A program made the translations under genes and the position numbers. From Ilyonectria destructans (taxonomy: Eukaryota > Ascomycota > Sordariomycetes > Hypocreales > Nectriaceae): 64,000 bases of DNA. Below, in pieces: positions 57,660 to 64,000 of the stretch (the first letter of the stretch is position 1; every line of letters begins with the position of its first letter). The notes under the pieces are model-generated. The model was not told where the DNA came from, did not search any database, and saw nothing but the letters and a program-made list of their open reading frames with translations. Where the stretch lies: assembly GCA_020740775.1 (NCBI GenBank), contig JAHEWK010000013.1, forward strand, positions 124,001 through 188,000, written 5' to 3'.

Positions 57660-58814
57660 ATGGTTGATATGTTTCTACTCGCCACTTTTCTGGCATCGGC
57701 AGTGACTGCTACGAGTCTTGCCAAGCTAGGCTGCACTACCAACACCGTTCATGCCGGGGTCTCCACAAACGGCACCATTCGTATGAATGAAAATCCACTA
57801 CTACCGTTTGATTCTCCGATGACGGATGGATTTAACTCTACGGTTGGAGAGGAGTGGTCATTCGAAGCTGTGTCCGAAGATGGGAAAGCCGGGATGGGTT
57901 GGATGCTCAGCCGCGGCACAATCGCCGGACACCCCTTGGCCCAACGCTCTATCATCACTATTGTCTGGCCCAACGGGACGAGATATATGGAGTCTGATTT
58001 CGCAGACGTCTCTACAATTCAAATTTGTAAAGACTCGACGACTGGGACATGGTCTAATGAGACCTCGGGGATGAACTGGAGTTTCGAGTCATCCAACGAC
58101 TACTCGCATACGGTTGTTACGATCGACTCAGCTACCATCAAAGGGACAATTACATTGGATTCACTGAGTCCTGCTGTCTATCCGAATGGCCTTGTCTACC
58201 CTGATAGCCGTGGAAACGCCCTGTTCGCACCCTATATCTACTGGGCTGAGACTGTGCCCGTTGCGACCACCGAGGTCAATCTTGTCGTCAATGGGACTCC
58301 ATACACCACCAAAGGTATCGGGGGTAGAGAGCGCAACTGGAATTCTTTCAATTGGGCCTCGTTGAGCTTGACTTGGAACATGCTTAGGGCGACTGCTGGC
58401 CCATATACTCTTATGGCCTGGGTTTATACATCAAAAGTCGACGGGCAGACGTACTTCACCAGCATGATTATGGAAGGAAAGGAAGTGGTATTCCGTACCC
58501 AGGAACGAGACGCATCGACAACCAGCACATTCGGCTCGTTCGACCTAGCATACGGCGGAGCTGTCCATTTGACATCGGACCCAAGCGGGAAGCCTTTGCC
58601 TCCGTCAAAGCACACGGGATATGTGCTAGAAATGGTGGATCCAGAGGCCAACAAACATTGGAAGTTCGAGATTGATTACACACAGACTGTGTACTTATTC
58701 CCGTCCAGTAATGTTACAAGGGTTGGTGGATTCGTTGGCGCACTGAAGGGAGGCTTGGTTGGTGGACCTCAGTACTTGGGACGGGCCAGTGGAAATGTGC
58801 AGGATATGATTTGA
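57660..58814 (+). CDS. Secreted AttH/CrtC-like lipocalin-fold protein, candidate Diels-Alderase or hydratase
   Basis: Single exon, 384 residues from 57660. The Met at 57561 is rejected because a signal peptide begins at MVDMFLLATFLASAVTATS. Motifs by eye: EEWSFEAVSEDGKAGMGW (family: D.W.FDAVS.D), the long double-lipocalin strand pattern, YTTKGIGGRERNWN (family: G.GG.ERNW), AGPYTLMAWVYTS, HTGYVLEMVDPEANKHWKFE and a glycine-rich GGFVGALKGGLVGGPQYLG close to the C-terminus. This is the architecture of fungal Diels-Alderases that form decalins (CghA, MycB, Fsa2 type) and of kievitone hydratase. Several N-glycosylation sites (for example NGT, NST, NET) fit secretion. Whether it catalyses cycloaddition, hydration or something else cannot be told. 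It shares the local neighbourhood with two regulators, a P450 and an acyl-CoA ligase. Confidence 0.72.
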   Translation: MVDMFLLATFLASAVTATSLAKLGCTTNTVHAGVSTNGTIRMNENPLLPFDSPMTDGFNSTVGEEWSFEAVSEDGKAGMGWMLSRGTIAGHPLAQRSIITIVWPNGTRYMESDFADVSTIQICKDSTTGTWSNETSGMNWSFESSNDYSHTVVTIDSATIKGTITLDSLSPAVYPNGLVYPDSRGNALFAPYIYWAETVPVATTEVNLVVNGTPYTTKGIGGRERNWNSFNWASLSLTWNMLRATAGPYTLMAWVYTSKVDGQTYFTSMIMEGKEVVFRTQERDASTTSTFGSFDLAYGGAVHLTSDPSGKPLPPSKHTGYVLEMVDPEANKHWKFEIDYTQTVYLFPSSNVTRVGGFVGALKGGLVGGPQYLGRASGNVQDMI

Positions 58815-59418
58815 GAACGTTACTGGCAATTTCGCAAGTCACTTCTCTATTTCGAAATTGTTACGGCGCAGCATGCGGCCTACACGTGACTCCGGTCACC
58901 CCCATTTATTTCTCCCAATCACGCCTGGATCACGGTGATCCTCACACGATCCACGGACGGGATTACCTCTTAACTATAGTGATCCACCTTCTTTATATAC
59001 ACATTCATTCACTAGATAGAATAGTAGCTCTTCAGCTATTAATACTATATAAGTATTGTCTTCGCCTGTACTGTTTCGAGACTTAAATACTGCACTTAGT
59101 AACTAGTATTATAAAATAAATATAAAAATTAATAATAGTAGAATAAAAAATATATCAATAGAAATAAAAGAAATCTATTAAAAAAAAGAGAAGTTTATTA
59201 AAAATAAAAGAAATAGATACCTAAATAGATTAAGAAAGTACAGTAATTTACAAATAATAAGATTTAAATATATAGATAAATATCTCGTAGAATAAATAAG
59301 TAAGATAGGGAAAATCAGACTGGTATATACCTTCTATAAAACCCTCCTCCTAATAACACACTTAAAATATAGCGAATACTTATATACTTATACAGAATAG
59401 TAATACTAGCTTCTTAAG
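58815..59418. other. Intergenic region, AT-rich in its second half
   Basis: From about 59040 to 59410 the DNA has RIP-like AT composition with no readable frame. It directly abuts the nitronate monooxygenase relic, which it may have truncated. Confidence 0.5.
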
Positions 59419-59809
59419 TTAACTGATAATAGAACCAGACGAGTTACCTACTATCTTAACAATAGTAACGCCCTTATTAATAGCAACCTGCGCGAAATCA
59501 TAGTAATCCAGTAGCACTACGTTGGGGAGCAGGGTGATGTTGACTGCGAAGGGGTTAGGTGTTAGGCGACGATAGCGTCGAATCTCCCCGCATAAGGCAG
59601 CTGGGGTCGAGAAGTTGAGGGCCGTAATGGTATCGAGACTTCCGGCGTTGGACACGGCGGATGCCATTTACGCAGTGCCGACGTGCATCATGCTGCCCTG
59701 GATAACGGGCAATGGGAGTAGAGTCAGTCTAGAGATCATAGTCCTGAGAATGGTTAGCCGGAATACCCTTGATGCCCAATCGTCGGGTCAATTTTGTTGC
59801 GATAGCCAT
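59419..59809 (-). pseudogene. Nitronate monooxygenase, N-terminal fragment, broken
   Basis: From the Met at 59809 the minus strand reads MAIATKLTRRLGIK, then after a decayed stretch (possibly a short intron) PLPVIQGSMMHVGTA, a TAA at 59668-59670 where the family has Glu, then MASAVSNAGSLDTITALNF, EIRRYRRLTPNPFAVNITLL, DYYDFAQVAINKGVTIV and SSGS before a stop at 59419. This is the first third of the TIM-barrel of NMO/2-nitropropane dioxygenase enzymes (QGxM and AVSNAGGLGTIT motifs bind FMN). The FMN loop has Ser and Asp at normal Gly positions. The C-terminal two thirds are missing at the AT-rich boundary. Confidence 0.75.
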
Positions 59810-60583
59810 CGTCGTGTGTTTCTTGTCAGAGACTACTTAGGGATACAGAGTCCAGAGCCGAGAAGCTTAAGCTACACGACAACAAACCCGCTCTATAGGT
59901 TCACTAAAGGCTACACTCCTTGACCGCGGACCAAGCGTAAGCTGAGCATACAATACAGCCCCTGGAAGTTTGTGGGATAATATGCCGTAGTTGGTGGGCC
60001 CTCGGGTGTCGTAATGCCGCTACGGCAAAAGGGAATGATCACTCCTCTTGCCGGTAGTGCAATTATGGCCCACATCTACGTCTGACATCAGGTTTGGGTG
60101 GGGTAGCCGAGATATCCGCAGGCCTGGCGAAATCGGAGTTTGTTGAGATCTGTTGTTTGACGAATCAATGGCTATTCCGATCTATTGGTGGCTGGGATGT
60201 AGATACCTTCTTGTCGATAGTTTCCGCGGATGAGCACTAGTTTTCTTCTTATTCAATTAACACAACATGCTCATTTCAACAAAACACACCACAGCAGGGT
60301 TCTAGCATTCTAGAGATTAATATATCGGTACTCGTCGGTGGACTACGGCAGCAGCATGCTGGAGACTCTTGTCATCTTCGGATATACTCCGTACAGGAAC
60401 GTAGAGCGGGGAACGGAATGAAACCCTTGGACACGGATGAGACAGTACGCGCATGCCTCTTATGGAGCGGGGGTATATGTCATCTCGCAGGTTAGGTAGC
60501 TGAACAGAGCCCATACACCCCGCCTTTGTGTTACGGTCTGGAACACGGGGCTACTTTAGAGACATACGACGTAGTTCCCCCTG

Positions 60584-60720
60584 TCCAAATTCAGAAAAAA
60601 GTGTCCGGGTACTATTAGCCGAGGTTGATCTCGATCCTGGGCGTGTAATTGCCCCGACTCGTGACCTTATCCATGTCAGAAACAGATTTCCAAATTAGGA
60701 AAAAAGCATCCGGCTGTACT
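60584..60720 (+). promoter_or_regulatory. Repeated promoter element (two copies, 105 bp apart)
   Basis: The motif TCCAAATT(C/A)(A/G)GAAAAAAG followed by (T/C)(G/A)TCCGG occurs at 60584 and again at 60689, in the same orientation, about 270-410 bp upstream of the P450 ATG. Each copy ends in a CCGG core. Function as a regulator-binding site is inference. Confidence 0.5.
60606..60621. promoter_or_regulatory. CGG-N10-CCG palindrome, candidate Zn2Cys6 site
   Basis: CGG GTACTATTAG CCG, an inverted repeat of CGG triplets with a 10-bp spacer, the binding-site layout of homodimeric Zn2Cys6 factors. It overlaps the first copy of the repeated promoter element and lies 371-386 bp upstream of the P450 start. 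A single 6-base match can occur by chance. Confidence 0.4.
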
Positions 60721-60991
60721 TAGACTTGGAAAATCCAGGTTGTGCCAACCTCGGAATGAGGTTCTCCCCTCAAACCACATAACAGCAGACACGTGAAACC
60801 AAGGTTATGCAATTCTATATAAGAACCCTCTCGAAGCCAAAACTGTGTAGCAGATGTAGATCCTGAGGTTGACCAATTCAAACAGTTAATTTCAGAAACA
60901 CCATCTCGCCGCACTACATTACACGCCCCAATCCCCACCCTGGGCCGCCTTCTTGTTTGTCGTGAGCCATTGAATAATACAAGGTGCCACA

Positions 60992-62715
60992 ATGGACTTT
61001 GCAAAATTGGGAGATCTGGCGCATGCTGCATACTTGATTCCATTCGCCATATTTATAATTCTCGCAATCAACAAAGGACTAAAAGTGTTTGCAGGTAAGT
61101 AGTCTATCCAGGCAAACAAACTTATATCAATTATTGCATCAATGCTAACTGGGCTCAGAGTGGTCATTTTCAAGCCAGCACAGATGTCACAAACCACGAG
61201 TGGCATATTCTGGATTTCTTGGTTTGGGCAGAGGGGTCTCTCTGCTATTAGCAATGAAGAAAAGCGAGTCCTTGGAGCTTATACGCAGCTGGCACAGCCA
61301 GTATGGCAACACCTTCAGGACTTCGCTAGGCCGTACCATGGTCGTCACCATCGAGCCTAAGAACGTTCAAGCCGTTCTTGCGCTCAAGTTTAAAGATTTT
61401 GATCTGGGCTATAGGAACAAGGCACTTGCGCCGCTTCTTGGACAGGGTATTTTTGCAAGTGATGGCAAGATGTGGGAACACTCAAGGGCTCTCGTGAGGC
61501 CAGCCTTCGTCCGCAGCCAGGTCGCTGACGTGGATGTCTACGAAAGACACGTCTCCAATCTAATTGCGAATATACCTCAAAATGGAACGACTGTGGATCT
61601 TCAGGAATTGTTTTTCCAGATGGTAAGACTAGGGAGCCCGAGAGTAGAGGAGAAACATCAGTGCTAATCAATTCTGGGACAGACTATGGACTCTGCCACC
61701 GAATTTCTCTTTGGGGAATCTATCGACTCACTCCGTGCCGGCAATGAACAGCCATCATTTGCAAAAGACTTCAACACGTCTCAGAATGGACTGACTATTC
61801 GTAGTAGGCTGGGGCCACTGATGATATTCTACCGAGATCGTGAGTTCTCAAAGGCGACCCTCGAAACCCGTCGCTTTGTCGATCGATTCGTCCAAAAGGC
61901 TCTAGAGTATCGAAATGCACATGTTGATGACAAAGACACTACTACGGCCCCGGAGCAGCGATACGTCTTTCTCTATGAACTTTCCAAGGAGACCGCAGAC
62001 AAGACAGTGTTGACCGATCAGGTCCTGAATATTCTGCTGGCTGGCCGAGACACTACCGCCGGCCTTCTCAGCATCACCTTTTTCATCTTGGCAAGACGGC
62101 CCGATATTTGGAATAAGCTGAGGGAGGAAGTGTTGAAAGTTGAGAACGAAAGGCCATCCTTCGAAGAGTTGAAGTCGATGACTTATCTTACTTGGGTCCT
62201 CAACGAAAGTGAGTCTACACTACCCTGAGCCGCGCCCCCCCTTTCCTTGATCTTGGAGAATATCTGAGTGGCTCTGAGGCTAAAATTCATCAATAGCTCT
62301 AAGATTGTATCCGGCTGTGCCAGTCAACATCCGGACGGCGAACAAAGATACTTGTCTCCCAGTTGGTGGTGGCCCGGACGGTAAAGACCCCATTTTTGTT
62401 CCCAAGGGACAGGACGTCATGTATAGCGTGTACAGCATGCATCGCCTGCCGGCAGTGTTCGGGCCGGACGCAACGGAATATCGTCCGGAAAGATGGGCCA
62501 GTCTGAAGCCAGGATGGGCTTACATCCCATTCAATGGCGGTCCGAGGATCTGCACGGGCCAGCAATTTGCCTTGACAGAGGCTAGCTATGCTGTTTGGCG
62601 TCTTGTTCGAAGATTTAAGAGTATCGAATCTCGAGACGCGCGACCTTTCAAGGAAGCGTTAACGTTAACTCTCGCTAGCGAGAATGGGACGAAAGTCTCT
62701 CTAACGCTGCCGTAG
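60992..62715 (+). CDS. Cytochrome P450, CYP52-like
   Basis: Four exons, 60992-61094, 61159-61622, 61683-62208 and 62297-62715, with introns of 64, 60 and 88 bp; each junction keeps frame and gives 503 residues, normal for a class II P450. Residues about 13-30 are a membrane anchor. I-helix AGRDTT (309-314), K-helix E364-T-L-R367 in NETLRLYP (created only by splicing the last intron), PERW (428-431) and heme loop [10 protein letters not shown] (443-452) with cysteine C450 are all intact. The overall pattern, including [19 protein letters not shown], is that of the CYP52/CYP539/CYP584 group, many of which oxidise alkyl chains of fatty acids or similar molecules. The natural substrate is unknown. 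It is followed by a Zn2Cys6 gene in the same direction. Confidence 0.9.
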
Positions 62716-63496
62716 GCTGGGGGTTGGATTGTAGGCTACATATATAGAACAGATATTAGCTTCATAATTCACACTGTCATGTTATCGACGTTGTAATTCA
62801 GATTACACTCAACGTGGTCATCAAACGTGGAGTCGAGCCGAAGTGAGCAGGAAGCTGGTTGTCAGAATCAGTATATAAGCCATTCCTGCACTGTGCATGA
62901 ACGGAGAGTTCCCTTTTGCTTTGGCGGCAAAAATGCAACTCGATTGTATAGGAAGAAGAATAGACAAGAAGATAAAAATGCCACCTAATAAGGCCACAGC
63001 GGTGTCTTCAGGGGCGGTTCTCTAGTTTCTCGATGGTGAAGCGGCAAAGCGCCGTGACGTCTATCGAGACGTCATATCATTACAAGCAACCTTCACATGC
63101 CCCCGCCGCTGCTAAGTGCGGCCAGCCAAAGAACGGCGCTAGATCTTGGTTGGTGATTGACCGGACACTTTTTGCTACTCTCGGTTAGACTGCCTGCAGT
63201 TATCTTGGAACAAAGCTGCATCAACCAGGGATGAAATTGGCTTCCCCGCAAGACATCAGCATTTAGCCTTGATATTGCGGGGGATCTCAATGCGGCTGAC
63301 AAGGACTTCCAGAGCCCGAGTTTTTTAGCCAATAATCAAGACAAAATTTTCATGACCAAAGACTGCTCGCACGTGCTTCGACCCGTGATCTGCAAGCAAG
63401 GATTGGGCCAACCTCTCCAGGCGTTGTGAGCCGTGAATCAATCTAAGATTTCTTAAAAGTTCTCACCAGTCCTACTGCAAATACTCAACAGCCAGC
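62716..63496. other. Intergenic region
   Basis: About 780 bp between the P450 and the regulator. Minus-strand ORFs here (63093-63332) show no family resemblance. I see no further feature. Confidence 0.45.
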
Positions 63497-64000
63497 ATGA
63501 CACCAAAGGCTTGCGACCGTTGCTATCAGAACAAGGAGAAGTGCTCTTTCACGTCTTCTGCCGAGACATGCATCCGTTGTCAGTACCTGAGCATTGACTG
63601 TCGCACGTCTCGAAAAAAGAAGCGTAAGGGCCGCCGGCCGATATTGAAGCCGCTTGGTTATGGCACTCTGCAGGTCTGGGAGACAGGACCAGACGGAGAG
63701 ACAGAGGCCAGTAATGCCAGACCAGTCACTCATACTCTCGATTACCATTCCACCTGGACCACCGTCGATATTTCCCAGAGCATGTTCCTGAGGAGGTTTC
63801 AAGACGAGGTATTTCGGCGCCCCTTCACGCCGCAAACCGCTTTAGATGCGATGGATATCGTAACGAATGAAGACAAGTTTACGATCCTACACAGTCCGTT
63901 CGCAATGGGACGCAGCTTCATACGAGATTTTCGACTTGCGATATCCTCGGTGCTGCACCACTCAGCCCCAGCCATCATGGACGGCTACCTGGCTTCCATG
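63497..64000 (+). CDS. Zn(II)2Cys6 transcription factor, 5' part (runs off the window)
   Basis: The frame from the ATG at 63497 is open for 168 codons to the end of the window. It starts MTPKACDRCYQNKEKC and has the full cluster C6-X2-C9-X6-C16-X8-C25-X2-C28-X6-C35, followed by a basic patch (SRKKKRKGRR, 38-47) that would contact DNA backbone or act as a nuclear signal. Further on, TILHSPFAMGRSFI is followed by a helical stretch, possibly the start of a middle-homology domain. The cluster lies at the very N-terminus, as in most members. It could regulate the P450 and lipocalin-like genes just upstream. Confidence 0.85.
   Translation, partial: MTPKACDRCYQNKEKCSFTSSAETCIRCQYLSIDCRTSRKKKRKGRRPILKPLGYGTLQVWETGPDGETEASNARPVTHTLDYHSTWTTVDISQSMFLRRFQDEVFRRPFTPQTALDAMDIVTNEDKFTILHSPFAMGRSFIRDFRLAISSVLHHSAPAIMDGYLASM

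Larger units (their letters stand above)
59810..60991. other. Intergenic region upstream of the P450
   Basis: About 1.2 kb without a supported gene. The last 400 bp are the presumed P450 promoter and contain a repeated motif and a palindromic CGG site (separate entries). Confidence 0.5.

Overview
The window looks like a chromosome segment of a filamentous ascomycete, probably a Eurotiomycete of the Aspergillus/Penicillium type. The evidence is short 55-130 bp GT-AG introns, Zn(II)2Cys6 regulators, CYP52-like P450s, a DUF6601-like membrane protein, and alternation of gene-bearing DNA (ordinary base composition) with very AT-rich DNA carrying the signature of repeat-induced point mutation (RIP: C-to-T and G-to-A changes, Gln/Trp codons turned into stops). 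The species cannot be named from sequence alone.

Layout. 1-2.5 kb: the 5' end of a Rossmann-fold protein gene and an intact NmrA-like reductase gene. About 2.5-26.3 kb: a gene-free RIP-mutated transposon graveyard that can still be parsed: a Tc1/mariner element with recognisable terminal inverted repeats (3421-5366) interrupted by a solo LTR; a second solo LTR of that family with its own target duplication; a 13-kb Ty3/gypsy element (9700-22674) with both LTRs and a perfect 5-bp target duplication; a third, degenerate LTR of the first family; and a less mutated solo LTR of the gypsy element (25.2 kb). 27.9-31.6 kb: two intact minus-strand genes (secreted beta-propeller; DUF6601-like). 32.1-37.7 kb: a cluster of decayed genes (hydrolase/GH43 chimera, VOC protein, sugar transporter, transcription-factor scraps). 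38.0-39.5 kb: an intact four-exon stand-alone GAR synthetase gene. About 39.7-45.9 kb: a second AT-rich block with a LINE remnant and a small less-degraded island holding an unidentified broken ORF. 46.1-47.6 kb: a broken Baeyer-Villiger-type monooxygenase. 49.2-50.4 kb: an intact PAP2 phosphatase.

51-64 kb is the most interesting gene-bearing part. It has an adenylate-forming (acyl/aryl-CoA ligase) enzyme, a UPC2-like Zn2Cys6 regulator, a predicted secreted AttH/CrtC-type lipocalin-like protein (the superfamily of decalin-forming Diels-Alderases and kievitone hydratase), a broken nitronate monooxygenase, a CYP52-like P450 and the start of a second Zn2Cys6 regulator that runs off the window. 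Together these resemble the edge of a specialised-metabolite cluster; the backbone enzyme (PKS/NRPS/terpene synthase) is not in the window and would have to lie beyond 64 kb if it exists. Cluster membership is inference. Coordinates of RIP-mutated domains are approximate; splice sites were placed by eye from consensus and reading-frame continuity.
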